A stretch of 64,000 nt of DNA, from assembly GCF_032393985.1 (NCBI RefSeq), contig NZ_CP135918.1, positions 1 to 64,000 on the forward strand, given 5' to 3'. This stretch comes from Fischerella sp. JS2 (GTDB lineage: Bacteria > Cyanobacteriota > Cyanobacteriia > Cyanobacteriales > Nostocaceae). Below the pieces are notes generated by a model, which saw only the letters and a list, made by a program, of their open reading frames with translations, ran no database searches and was not told where the DNA came from. Positions 35,044 through 43,997 of the stretch are shown one piece after another. The position numbers and the translations under genes were made by a program. The stretch's first letter is position 1. Each line of letters begins with the position of its first letter.

Positions 35044-35659
35044 ATATGTATCTGTTAATACTACTCACCAACTGATGATTTAGTTTGATTTACAGGAGTT
35101 TTTCCAGCTAAACAGTTGTCGATTCTCCAACAAATGTATTAATTAATACATTTGTTGATTTAAGTCTGACACCAATTTGACAAATAATTGCGACAATAGA
35201 TTTACAAAATCTATAACCAGATAGAGTGTCCCAATCCAAAATGGTATGACTCAACTTTCTCCTCCAATTTCCCCAAAAATGTCTGCTTAAAAAGTTTTTT
35301 GTTTTTCACTAACCTCCAGCTATCTGATTGAGCTGTGACACTATTCTCGCAGCATTTTTAATTTGGTCAAATCTAAAAATAATAAGTACAGTTTGCTACA
35401 GACATAGTTGTTAGCAAAAATACTACAGTAAAACATTGCAATAAAGCGAAAAAATGTCAATGACAGCTAACATAAAAGTTTTTTGCTTGATATCAGGCGG
35501 TTAAATATGTTTCATCTGCCAATAGTCTAAGTTTGTACGGGAGAAGATCTTTGACATGCCTTGACACTCAGCCAATAGTAAGAACAACAGTTAAATCACA
35601 GCAGCTTTGCCTTGCAAGTATTAAAAATTAGATAATGAACGCAGCCAGGGACATTTCTG
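35044..35659. other. Divergent promoter region with a 30-bp perfect palindrome
   Basis: This spacer separates the minus-strand pentapeptide gene from the plus-strand metalloprotease gene. Bases 35130-35159 form an uninterrupted 30-bp palindrome (half-site CAACAAATGTATTAA). No gene is seen in the rest. Confidence 0.7.
35130..35159. promoter_or_regulatory. 30-bp perfect palindrome, possible operator
   Basis: The half-site CAACAAATGTATTAA is followed immediately by its exact reverse complement with no loop. Lack of a loop or T run argues against a terminator and for a dimeric protein-binding site. The regulator is unknown. Confidence 0.5.
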
Positions 35660-38584
35660 ATGAAGAGACTAACTTTTTATGTTGTTGCTTTACATACTTT
35701 GTTTTTAGGAATAGTAATCGCTAACGCCAAGACACTGGCTGTAGAAGCAGGGAAGCAGAAGAGGGAAACAGCCTCCGTATTCCCTAATGTTTCCGTCCCC
35801 CTGTCTTCTGGTCTACCCTTGTCCAAAGTTTGGGTGATCAACAATCAAAAATCCCAACGCCAGTCTTTTATTTGGGTACAAGATACTAAAAAAACTGGAC
35901 AGCAGCCTTTTTTACTGCTAGCGAAAGACTCACAAAAGCCCCATAAGGATAAGCCAGAAAAGCCAGACGAAAAACCTGATTCTACTTCCAAACCATCAAA
36001 AAAAGATGATTTGGAAGACTTTAACGAAGTCATCAAAGATACTCAAAAGCAGCAAGGTTTATTTACTCTGTACCGCAACAAAGACGAAAATAAGATATAT
36101 CTAGAGATCAAACCAGAACAACTAAATAAAAACTTTCTCGCCACAGCAACCTTAGAATCAGGGATTGGTGAAGCTGGCATCTACAGTGGTATGCCTTTGC
36201 AGGATTTCTTGTTTTATTTCCAGCAGGTAGATAAAAAATTAAATTTTGTTGTTCGCAATGTCAATTTTCGTACCCGTGAAGGAGATCCACAGGCGCGATC
36301 GCTTGCCCGATCCTTTAGTGATTCAGTTCTCTACTCCATAGAAATTAAAAGCATTCATCCCCAACGCAAATCTATTTTGATCGACCTCAGTGATTTGCTA
36401 CTAACAGATATAGCAGGATTAACCTCCAGTTTGGGATTACCGGGAAGCGCCGATGAGTCTTATTTTGGCAATGCCAAAGTTTTCCCGCAAAATGTCGAAA
36501 TTGAGTCGGTGATGAATTTCTCTGGCAGTAGTAGCGACGAAGAAGACAGTGAGGAAACGCAAAATTTCATCACCGTACCTGATAGCCGTGGCTTTACCTT
36601 GCGAGTCCACTACAGTCTTTCTCAACTCCCAAATAATAATTACCAACCCCGGCTAGCAGATGATCGCATCGGCTATTTTATCACCGCCTACCAAGACCTA
36701 TCCAACGACGAGCGTAAAGAACCCTTTGTCCGCTACATCAACCGTTGGCATCTGGAAAAACAAGACCCTAACGCCCCCATCTCTCCTCCCAAAAAACCGA
36801 TAGTATTTTGGATAGATAACGCCGTTCCCCTAGAATACCGCTCTGCCATTACTGAAGGTGTCTTGATGTGGAACAAAGCCTTTGAGGCGGCTGGTTTTAA
36901 AGATGCCATCCAAGTCAAACAAATGCCAGATAACGCCAAATGGGACCCTGCGGACATTCGTTACAACACAATTCGCTGGATCAACACCATCGATGGATAT
37001 TTTGCAATGGGGCCTTCCCGCGTTAATCCCCTGACCGGAGAAATTTTGAACGCCAGCATTTTAGTAGATGCTAGTTTTATCCGCGCCCTCAAAAGTGAAT
37101 ATCGCCAAATTATCCAACCCAACGAAAACGAACGACAAACCAGGACTTCCCTCACAGCCTTTATGCAAAATCGCTTGCTTTGTGCCAACGGTTTAGAAGC
37201 GAACAAAAACCAAACCAAGCGAAAGCTATTCGCCAAACATTTATCGAAACTAGCTGGAGAGTATGACCTTTGTTATGGAATGGAAGCTGCTAACCAATTT
37301 GCTTTTGGTTCGCTAGCAATGAGACTCCTGCAACCAGCACCTCCTAGCAGTGAACAGATAAAAAATTATATCCATCAATATTTAAGGTTAATTATTGCTC
37401 ACGAAGTCGGACATACTCTGGGGTTACGCCACAACTTCCGTGGTAGTACCATGCTGACACCAGAACAACTCAACAATACAGATATCACCCGTAATAGAGG
37501 CCTAGTTTCCTCTGTAATGGACTACATTCCACCCAACATTGCGCCCCAAGATCAAAAACAAGGAGATTATTTTCCTCAGATGGTGGGGCCTTATGATGAT
37601 TGGGCAATTCAATACGGCTACACCCAATTTCCAGCAACAACTCCCGTAGCTGAGAAACCCTTTTTGAATAAAATTGCCGAAAAATCTGACCAGCCAGAAT
37701 TGACTTATGCCACAGATGAAGATATGTATGACCTAGATCCCACTGCCGACGCTTGGGATAACAGCAATAATGTCTTGCTTTATTCTCGGTGGCAATTGGA
37801 AAATGCCCGGATCATGTGGGATCGCCTCAACAAACGCCCTCCTATGGATGGCGATAGTTATAGCGATATGAGAGAACAGTTTGGTACAGTACTGGGAAAT
37901 TATTTCCAAAACATTTACTACGCGACAAAATACATTGGTGGACAGTCTTTTTACAGAGTTCATCCTAGTGAGAAACAACAAAAATTACCGTTTAAAGCAG
38001 TGCCAGTAGAAAAACAACGGCAAGCATTAGCGCTTTTGCAAAAGTATATTTTCGCTGAAGACGCTTTTAACTTCTCACCAGATTTACTGAACAAATTAGC
38101 GCCATCGCGTTGGCGACATTGGGGTAGTAGCCCCCGCATCGGTCGCTTAGACTATCCGATTCATGACTTGGTACTGTTCATGCAGAGTTTGGTGTTGTGG
38201 GATTTGCTTTCAGGCGATCGCCTCTCCCGTCTCAAAGACATGGAATTCAAAAACAAAGCCGAAAATTCCCTGACATTGCCTGAATTATTTGATACTCTAC
38301 AAAATGGTATTTGGACAGAAGTATTAAAACCCCAAGGCAAAACCATCGAGATTTCTAGCTTACGTCGAGGCTTACAGCGCCGATACGTGGAAACTCTCAA
38401 TGAAATGGTCTTGCGAAAACAAGAAGTTCCAGAAGATGCTCGGACTCTAGCTTGGTATAAACTGAAACAGCTATCTGAAAAACTAGATAACGTTCGTGGT
38501 GGTGATGAATATACCAAAGCACATTTACTAGAGACACGCGATCGCATCAAGAAAGTTTTGGATGCACCTTTGCAGGGGAATTAG
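35660..38584 (+). CDS. Large zinc-dependent metalloprotease (DUF5117/DUF5118 type)
   Basis: The 974-residue protein starts MKRLTFYVVALHTLFLGIVI ANA, a probable signal peptide, followed by a Lys/Asp/Pro-rich linker (KPHKDKPEKPDEKPD). DUF5118/5117-like regions precede a metzincin-type motif IIAHEVGHTLGLRHNFRGS (His581, Glu582, His585, His591), which defines a secreted or periplasmic zinc protease. MDYIPPNIAP after it is compatible with a Met-turn. The C-terminal about 300 residues are conserved in this family without an assigned role. It is monocistronic, followed by the decayed IS. Substrates are unknown. Confidence 0.92.
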   Translation: MKRLTFYVVALHTLFLGIVIANAKTLAVEAGKQKRETASVFPNVSVPLSSGLPLSKVWVINNQKSQRQSFIWVQDTKKTGQQPFLLLAKDSQKPHKDKPEKPDEKPDSTSKPSKKDDLEDFNEVIKDTQKQQGLFTLYRNKDENKIYLEIKPEQLNKNFLATATLESGIGEAGIYSGMPLQDFLFYFQQVDKKLNFVVRNVNFRTREGDPQARSLARSFSDSVLYSIEIKSIHPQRKSILIDLSDLLLTDIAGLTSSLGLPGSADESYFGNAKVFPQNVEIESVMNFSGSSSDEEDSEETQNFITVPDSRGFTLRVHYSLSQLPNNNYQPRLADDRIGYFITAYQDLSNDERKEPFVRYINRWHLEKQDPNAPISPPKKPIVFWIDNAVPLEYRSAITEGVLMWNKAFEAAGFKDAIQVKQMPDNAKWDPADIRYNTIRWINTIDGYFAMGPSRVNPLTGEILNASILVDASFIRALKSEYRQIIQPNENERQTRTSLTAFMQNRLLCANGLEANKNQTKRKLFAKHLSKLAGEYDLCYGMEAANQFAFGSLAMRLLQPAPPSSEQIKNYIHQYLRLIIAHEVGHTLGLRHNFRGSTMLTPEQLNNTDITRNRGLVSSVMDYIPPNIAPQDQKQGDYFPQMVGPYDDWAIQYGYTQFPATTPVAEKPFLNKIAEKSDQPELTYATDEDMYDLDPTADAWDNSNNVLLYSRWQLENARIMWDRLNKRPPMDGDSYSDMREQFGTVLGNYFQNIYYATKYIGGQSFYRVHPSEKQQKLPFKAVPVEKQRQALALLQKYIFAEDAFNFSPDLLNKLAPSRWRHWGSSPRIGRLDYPIHDLVLFMQSLVLWDLLSGDRLSRLKDMEFKNKAENSLTLPELFDTLQNGIWTEVLKPQGKTIEISSLRRGLQRRYVETLNEMVLRKQEVPEDARTLAWYKLKQLSEKLDNVRGGDEYTKAHLLETRDRIKKVLDAPLQGN

Positions 38585-38589
38585 AAAAA

Positions 38590-38619
38590 TTCAGTTATCA
38601 GTTATCAGTTATCAGTTAT
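38590..38619. repeat. TCAGTTA heptamer tandem repeat
   Basis: Four tandem copies of the heptamer TTATCAG/TCAGTTA lie between the metalloprotease stop and the left end of the IS remnant. Confidence 0.8.
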
Positions 38620-39264
38620 GCCTAATGTGAATTAGAAAAAAAGGTGGGAGAAGTAAGAAGATGAAAGTTACCAGCTTTTCACTTCAGACTCCCCCCATGA
38701 CTAGCATAGACTTTGGAACACTATTAACGACAATCTTTGTAGTAGATGATTGCTATGAAAAGCAAGTAAAAAATACAACTCTCCTAAAGCCAGGAGTGAA
38801 AGCAAGTATGAGCGAAAGTGAAATCATGACACTGGCACTAGTCATGGATTATCTACCATTTCCAGGAGAAACACAGTTTCTGGGTTTTATCCGAGGTAAT
38901 TACAAAGAATGGTTTCCAAATTTACTTGACCAAACTCAATTTCATCGTCGGTTACGCAAATGAGATGGAATGTTAGAAAAATTACGTCGCAGTTGGGTAG
39001 AGCAATTGCTTGGGGAAAGTGAAAAATATTTCATTGTTGACACTAAACCATTACCAGTATTAGGACTCAAGCGTGACAAGCGATATAGTGACTTTGCCGG
39101 AAACGCTGCCCGTAATCCCGACCGCCTACTCAACAAAACCGTTGATGGTTTTTGTGTACATATTGCTGCCAAGATTGCATCTGACACACTACGTTTTTTG
39201 CTTCGCCGACGTTTGCATTAATGTTCTCACTTTCCAATCTCAACCTCTTTAATTCACATTAGGC
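38620..39264 (+). mobile_element. Decayed IS982-like insertion sequence, about 645 bp
   Basis: Perfect 15-bp terminal inverted repeats GCCTAATGTGAATTA (38620-38634) and TAATTCACATTAGGC (39250-39264) enclose a broken transposase. The element is shorter than a typical IS982 (about 1 kb), so it looks like an internal-deletion derivative that may still be mobilised in trans. No clear target-site duplication is seen. It sits between heptamer tracts. Confidence 0.85.
38661..39221 (+). pseudogene. IS982-family-like transposase, interrupted and truncated
   Basis: Residues 1-100 (containing KASMSESEIMTLALVMDYLP and QTQFHRRLRK) and a further 84 residues (MLEKLRRSWVEQLLGE ... VDTKPLPVLGLKRD) lie in the same frame, separated by an in-frame TGA at 38961-38963. 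The product then ends at LRFLLRRRLH, about 100 residues short of a full IS982 transposase, and the later catalytic residues are missing. Family assignment rests on the general pattern and should be confirmed. Confidence 0.8.
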
Positions 39265-39292
39265 GTCAATTACCAATTACCGATTACCTATT

Positions 39293-40138
39293 ATGTCTAA
39301 TCTTCAAAAAAAGAATCAAACACAATCTGATGCTGATACTTTGGCAGCGTTACAAGAATTAATAGATGTGGTGGCAAAGTTGCGATCGCCTGATGGTGGT
39401 TGTCCCTGGGATTTAGCGCAAACTCCCGAAACATTGACACCGTATGTCATTGAAGAAGCTTATGAGGTGATAGATGCGATTAACAGTGGGGATAAAGAAG
39501 CGATCGCTGAAGAATTAGGGGATTTGTTGTTACAAGTTGTCCTGCAAGCACAAATCGCCAAGGAATATGGGCAATTTTCTTTACAAGAAGTAGCACAAGG
39601 TATTTCCCAAAAGCTAATTCGGCGTCATCCTCATGTTTTTGGGGATGTGTTGGTGCAAAGCGTAGATGAAGTGCGGCAAAATTGGGAACAAATCAAAGCA
39701 ACAGAAAAGGGAGAACCATCTCCAGAAAATCAAAAACTGAGTACAAAACTCAGTAGTTATGCCCGTAAGCTTCCACCCTTAATGGCGACGATGAAAATTT
39801 CTCAAAAAGCTGCTGCTATTGGGTTTGAGTGGGAAAATATTGATGGAGTATGGGACAAATTCCACGAAGAATTGCAAGAGTTTCAGGAAGCTTTAGCTCA
39901 CGAAACACCAGAACGACAACAAGCTGAATTAGGGGATTTATTATTTTCTATTCTCCAGCTTGCCCGTTGGTATAATCTCAATCCCAGTGAAGCTTTACAA
40001 GGAACAAATCAACGTTTTATTCAGCGCTTCCAAAAAATAGAAGGATTTGCTGATCGCCCCCTGTCTGATTACACTCTCGAAGAATTAGAAGCACTTTGGC
40101 AGGAGGCGAAGGCACAAATAAAAAGGGATAGGGGATAG
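39293..40138 (+). CDS. mazG: Nucleoside triphosphate pyrophosphohydrolase MazG
   Basis: A 281-residue MazG that hydrolyses non-canonical NTPs to NMP and pyrophosphate. It contains two MazG cores: LRSPDGGCPWDLAQTPETLT followed by EEAYEVIDAINSGDKEAIAE ELGDLLLQVVLQ, and in the second half LPPLMATMKISQKAAAIGFE with EELQEFQEALA and QAELGDLLFSILQLARW. The EExxE-ExxD metal-binding pattern is intact in both halves. The ATG is directly preceded by a CAATTACC heptamer tract (39266-39290) rather than a Shine-Dalgarno sequence. It starts 28 bp after the IS remnant. Confidence 0.96.
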   Translation: MSNLQKKNQTQSDADTLAALQELIDVVAKLRSPDGGCPWDLAQTPETLTPYVIEEAYEVIDAINSGDKEAIAEELGDLLLQVVLQAQIAKEYGQFSLQEVAQGISQKLIRRHPHVFGDVLVQSVDEVRQNWEQIKATEKGEPSPENQKLSTKLSSYARKLPPLMATMKISQKAAAIGFEWENIDGVWDKFHEELQEFQEALAHETPERQQAELGDLLFSILQLARWYNLNPSEALQGTNQRFIQRFQKIEGFADRPLSDYTLEELEALWQEAKAQIKRDRG

Positions 40139-40144
40139 GAGACA

Positions 40145-40280
40145 AGGAGAACCAGGGAGGTCGGGGAGTGTGTAGACGAGGCAGTGCGGTGGACTCTTCT
40201 CCCGGCATAAAGCACGTGGCGTCATCTGCCGTGCGCTCATAGGCTTCCCGTAGGGTGGAGTATGGGGGGTGTGGGGAGAC
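40145..40280. repeat. Mosaic dispersed repeat downstream of mazG
   Basis: Contains GGGGAGTGTGTAGACGAGG, GCTTCCCGTAGGGTGGAGT and GGTGTGGGGAG. Bases 40182-40210 are identical to the reverse complement of 1747-1775. Minus-strand frames of 65-93 codons across it are chance. Confidence 0.8.
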
Positions 40281-40330
40281 AAGGAAATTAATTAACAACT
40301 ATTGACTATGGACTATGGACAATTGACCAC

Positions 40331-40533
40331 TTACAACTTAATTGTGATTGTCTTGACTTCAGTGTAATGTTCTAGACAATACTCACTGAGGCCGCCGCAG
40401 GGTGCAGCAGTGCCAAAGACGTGGTAGCAATTGACCCACACAATACTAGCACGGACGTTGTTGGCTATAGCATAGGCTTTGGTAATATCTTTAGACGCTA
40501 AGTAATCTATTAATACGCTGCTCTGTATACAGG
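40331..40533 (-). pseudogene. Aldehyde dehydrogenase C-terminal remnant
   Basis: Translation of the minus strand gives DYLASKDITKAYAIANNVRA, then SIVWVNCYHVFGTAAPCGGL and EYCLEHYTEVKTITIKL before a TAA. This is the end of an aldehyde dehydrogenase (ANxxxAGxVWVNCYNVF...YTEVKTVTVKI). The stretch that normally separates PxGG from ELGEYGLEAY is deleted. Upstream of about 40533 the similarity stops, so roughly 85 percent of the gene is gone. It is too short for automatic gene calling but unambiguous by eye. Confidence 0.85.
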
Positions 40534-40652
40534 AAATGGTGTGATGTTATTTATATAAGTTCTGATTTTTTTACATGCTATTAACATAAAAAGCTACAGC
40601 AATTAACCATAAACTGGATTTAGCTCAATTTTCCGAATTGTAGAAACAGCTT
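40534..40652. other. Promoter region of the Rieske protein gene
   Basis: AT-rich DNA between the dehydrogenase remnant and the Rieske gene; no conserved site recognised beyond AT-rich promoter-like runs. Confidence 0.4.
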
Positions 40653-41090
40653 ATGAATCGTCGTGAATTTATCGCTTGGGTAGGTGTGGGGAGTTTGGCT
40701 AGTTCTCTACCTGTAGTCATTGCAGCTTGTTCTTCTCAAACCAAATCCCAATCGACTAACACTCCTGTGCGTGCTGATGGTTTTCAAGTAGTTGGCACAG
40801 TAGCAGATTTAGACAAAAACGGTCAACTCTTCAGGGAGGAAACTGCTGTTGGTAAGGTGTTGGTCATTAAAGATCCCAGTAACACTAGCAAGATAATTGC
40901 CGTTAACCCTACTTGCACCCATAAAGGTTGTGTTGTGGGATGGAATCAAGACCAAAGTTCCTTTGTATGTCCCTGTCATGGTTCTAAATATGCCAGTGAT
41001 GGCAAAGTGACAAATGGCCCAGCAGAAAAACCTCTTTCTACCTACACAGCTAAGGTGGAAGGCAATGAAGTTTTGGTCAAAGGAAGCTAA
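40653..41090 (+). CDS. Rieske-type 2Fe-2S protein, probably exported
   Basis: A 145-residue electron-transfer protein. The N terminus MNRREFIAWVGVGSLASSLP has a twin-arginine-like RRxF pattern followed by a hydrophobic stretch and IAACSS, which may be a lipobox. The Rieske cluster motifs are CTHKGC (Cys88, His90) and CPCHGSKY (Cys106, His109), then GPAEKPLSTY. Small soluble Rieske proteins of this type occur besides the cytochrome b6f subunit in cyanobacteria; the partner is unknown. It lacks the long transmembrane helix and length of PetC. It is monocistronic. Confidence 0.93.
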   Translation: MNRREFIAWVGVGSLASSLPVVIAACSSQTKSQSTNTPVRADGFQVVGTVADLDKNGQLFREETAVGKVLVIKDPSNTSKIIAVNPTCTHKGCVVGWNQDQSSFVCPCHGSKYASDGKVTNGPAEKPLSTYTAKVEGNEVLVKGS

Positions 41091-41485
41091 TCACACTGCA
41101 TCTGCTTTGAGATAAAAAGTGAATACACCCTAATGATCAACAAATAACGCTTTTTGATCCAGCCAATGGTTTGGTATAAGCTCTTTGTTACTCATCCAAG
41201 TTCAGCTAAGAGAGATTCTTGGACTGCCTGAGATAGAAGATGCTGTGCAACCTTTTTTAGGCTTTTGTTCTTTGAGACTATATACATTAATTATCAAGCA
41301 AGTAAGTGATTTATACTGATCCAAAAACTCACATAATGTTAGTGATCTAACTCATTGATTTTTACTCAGTAGATGGTGTTTCCATTTTTAATAATTTGAT
41401 AGCTAGCGGATTTCAGTTTGTGCTTTTCCCCTCCCATGAGTTGATACGATTGGAAAACGGCATAAGATTTAGGTTGTTGTGTGGC
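41091..41485. other. Spacer upstream of proA
   Basis: AT-rich, with no tRNA, repeat family or terminator that I can support. It is also crossed by a 30-codon in-frame extension of proA (41396-41485) that does not look like protein. Confidence 0.4.
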
Positions 41486-42796
41486 ATGAATATTTCTGGT
41501 GATAACTCATCAAACCTAGTTGCAATAGCGAAAAAAACACGCTTGGCAGCACTCAAGCTTTCAGTTTTATCAACGGAGGCAAAAAATCAAGCGCTCGAAG
41601 CGATCGCTCAAGCTTTAGAATCAGCAAAAGATGAAGTTTTGCAAGCGAATGTTGCTGATTGTCAAACTGCTGCTGCTGAAGGTATAGCAAAACCACTTTA
41701 TAAACGCTTGCAGTTAGATGAGTATAAGTTAAAAGATGCGATCGCAGGAGTAACAGATGTCGGCAAACTAGCTGATCCTGTGGGTGCAGTGCAAATTCAC
41801 CGCGAACTTGATACAGGTTTAATTCTCAAACGCATCACTTGTCCTTTAGGTGTTTTGGGTGTGATTTTTGAAGCGCGTCCAGAAGCGGCAATTCAAATTG
41901 TAGCTTTGGCAATCAAGTCCGGGAATGGTGTGATTCTCAAAGGTGGTAAAGAAGCCATTCGTTCTTGTGAAGCCATTGTCAAAGCAGTTAAACAGGGATT
42001 ATCTACAACTGCTGTTCACCCAGATGTGGTACAGTTACTGACAACAAGAGAAGAAACTTTGGAACTTTTAAAATTAGATAAGTATGTAGATTTAATTATT
42101 CCTCGAGGTTCTAATGCTTTTGTGCAGTTTGTGCAGGAAAATACCCGTATTCCCGTACTAGGACATGCTGATGGCATCTGTCATCTCTATATAGATAAAG
42201 CAGCTGATTTCAACAAAGCAATCACTATCACTGTTGATGCCAAAACCCACTATCCGGCTGCATGTAATGCCATCGAAACTTTACTAATTCATGCTGAAAT
42301 TGCCCCAGATTTTCTACCAAAAATTGCTGAGGCTTTGCAAACCCAAAATGTAGAATTAAGAGGCGATGAACGCAGTCGCGAGATTCTACCAAGTCTCACA
42401 TTAGCCACAAAAATAGACTGGGAAACTGAATACAGCGATTTGATTTTGGCAATTAAAATTGTAGATTCTTTAGAAGCAGCGATCGCTCACATTAATGATT
42501 ATGGTTCTAAGCATACCGATGCGATCGTCACTGAAGATGCAAAGGCGGCTGAAACTTTCCTCGCACTAGTAAATGCCGCAGGAGTTTACCACAACTGTTC
42601 TACTCGCTTCGCAGATGGTTTCCGTTATGGTTTCGGTGCTGAAGTCGGAATTAGCACCCAACAAATGCCACCTCGTGGGCCTGTTGGTTTAGAAGGATTA
42701 GTTACATACAAGTACCAGTTAACAGGTGATGGTCATATTGCTGCCAATTACACTGGTGCTAATGCCAAATCTTTTACTCACAAGGATTTGGCATAA
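41486..42796 (+). CDS. proA: Gamma-glutamyl phosphate reductase
   Basis: ProA reduces gamma-glutamyl phosphate with NADPH to glutamate-5-semialdehyde in proline synthesis. From the ATG at 41486 the product has about 436 residues. It has [20 protein letters not shown] (cofactor region), [17 protein letters not shown] and [15 protein letters not shown] with catalytic Cys260, and ends with [28 protein letters not shown]. The open frame reaches 30 residues further upstream, but those residues are not family-like. proB is not adjacent. Length and motifs are normal. Confidence 0.96.
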   Translation: MNISGDNSSNLVAIAKKTRLAALKLSVLSTEAKNQALEAIAQALESAKDEVLQANVADCQTAAAEGIAKPLYKRLQLDEYKLKDAIAGVTDVGKLADPVGAVQIHRELDTGLILKRITCPLGVLGVIFEARPEAAIQIVALAIKSGNGVILKGGKEAIRSCEAIVKAVKQGLSTTAVHPDVVQLLTTREETLELLKLDKYVDLIIPRGSNAFVQFVQENTRIPVLGHADGICHLYIDKAADFNKAITITVDAKTHYPAACNAIETLLIHAEIAPDFLPKIAEALQTQNVELRGDERSREILPSLTLATKIDWETEYSDLILAIKIVDSLEAAIAHINDYGSKHTDAIVTEDAKAAETFLALVNAAGVYHNCSTRFADGFRYGFGAEVGISTQQMPPRGPVGLEGLVTYKYQLTGDGHIAANYTGANAKSFTHKDLA

Positions 42797-42857
42797 TATC
42801 ATGTTCGCTTGAATATTTATACTGTCGCGTGGGCTGGTAATAGGTAATTGGTAATTG

Positions 42858-42969
42858 GTAGTGGCGCGACTGCCTTAAAATAGTGCATTAATAAACCGCA
42901 CCAGGTACAGAGAACACAGAGGTAGAAGAAGAGATTTATTGCACTATTTTAGTCTGGTCACGCTACTAC
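42858..42969. repeat. MITE-like element with about 36-bp imperfect inverted ends
   Basis: The left arm GTAGTGGCGCGACTG...TTAAAATAGTGCATTAATAAA (42858-42894) matches the reverse complement of the right arm TTTATTGCACTATTTTAGT...GTCACGCTACTAC (42934-42969) with a few mismatches. The 40-bp centre is non-coding. Confidence 0.75.
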
Positions 42970-43477
42970 AATTCAAGGTTTACTTTATAAATCATCTTTT
43001 AATGCCTTAGTGGTTCAATAAAATTTCTTTTTTCACCACAAAAACACAAAGACACGAAGAAAAGTGTTGTTCAAATATGTGTGAGTTGCACGAGAAAATA
43101 AGGAAAGCACAATTAATTTTGAAACAGCATAGATTGGTTACTTAATATGATTGTGCTTCCTAAGTTGTTACGTAACTTTAAATTTAGCTCGGTAAATGGT
43201 AGGTAGTGGTTATTGCACCGCTGGTTAAGCTTATTCAATATATTACCTGAGATAATAAATAAAAAAAAGTAGTCTTAGTTGCCAGTTTGGCAATTTTAGT
43301 TGTGGAGAAGAAGATAAATACTTATGATATATTTTACTAATATATAGATATGTTAGATTGCAAATTTGTGTTGTATACTCACACCTAAAAAACACAGGAT
43401 AAAAAATAAGTACGGTGCGATCGCTTCAAATTTTCAAAGTAGGGGTATAGGGGCTTATACCAATTTTGGATTTTGGA

Positions 43478-43605
43478 TTTTGCGAAAAGTTTGTAGACAC
43501 GGAGTAGCTTAAGGCTAGGGTGCGGAGGTTTCCTCCGTTAGCGTAAGTTCCGAAAGCGATAGCGAGGCTCAAAACTTTTCAAGACGGATTTTAGATTGAA
43601 AGTCT
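43478..43605. repeat. Dispersed repeat related to 15.35-15.43 kb
   Basis: TTGCGAAAAGTTTG, then GTAGACACGGAGTAGC, a TGCGGAGGTTTCCTCCGTTAG hairpin in the centre (in part GGAGGTTTCCTCC) and AAGACGGATTTTAGAT. The outer modules match 15345-15430 while the centre differs. Confidence 0.7.
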
Positions 43606-43997
43606 TTATTGCAAAGCTGTTTCTTTCAGAAGGCAGAGGGCAGGAGGCAGAAGGCAGAAGGCACCCACGCTTAAAAACGTGGGATTGAAACAAGGACGCT
43701 TTATACCTCGCTGCAAGCAGTCTCAGTATAATTCTTTCTTTTAAGTGGGCAGCCTACCCACAACTGAAGTTTTTATTAATACTTCTTTCCTTCTGCCCTC
43801 TGCCTTCGTACTTCTGCCTTGCTTGGTAATTTCAAACAATACTACCTATCCCAATTTGGTATTAGGGGTGTAAGAGTGTAGGGAAAAGTAAACACCTATT
43901 GACTTACTTATATTTTGAGTTCCAACCAAGTTCTTTCCCTTACACCCCTACCCTTTTATACCCATTCTTAAGGGATAAACTTGGTGTGTGAGTCCTA

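Larger units (their letters stand above)
42797..43997. other. 1.2-kb repeat-rich intergenic region
   Basis: No protein or tRNA gene was found. It contains, in order, a MITE-like inverted-repeat element (42858-42969), AT-rich DNA, a copy of the GCGAAAAGTTTG...AAGACGGATTTTAGAT repeat (about 43478-43605), a GGCAGAAGG heptamer tract (about 43628-43662) with its inverse (about 43795-43828), and a CCCACGCTTAAAAACGTGGG hairpin near 43664. The last resembles the end hairpin of an IS200/IS605 element, but no transposase remains. Confidence 0.6.

Noticed and set aside
43664-43692. CCCACGCTTAAAAACGTGGGATTGAAAC as a CRISPR repeat
   Set aside because: GATTGAAAC is a typical CRISPR repeat end, but it occurs only once with no spaced copies. 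A hairpin of IS200/IS605 type is more likely.
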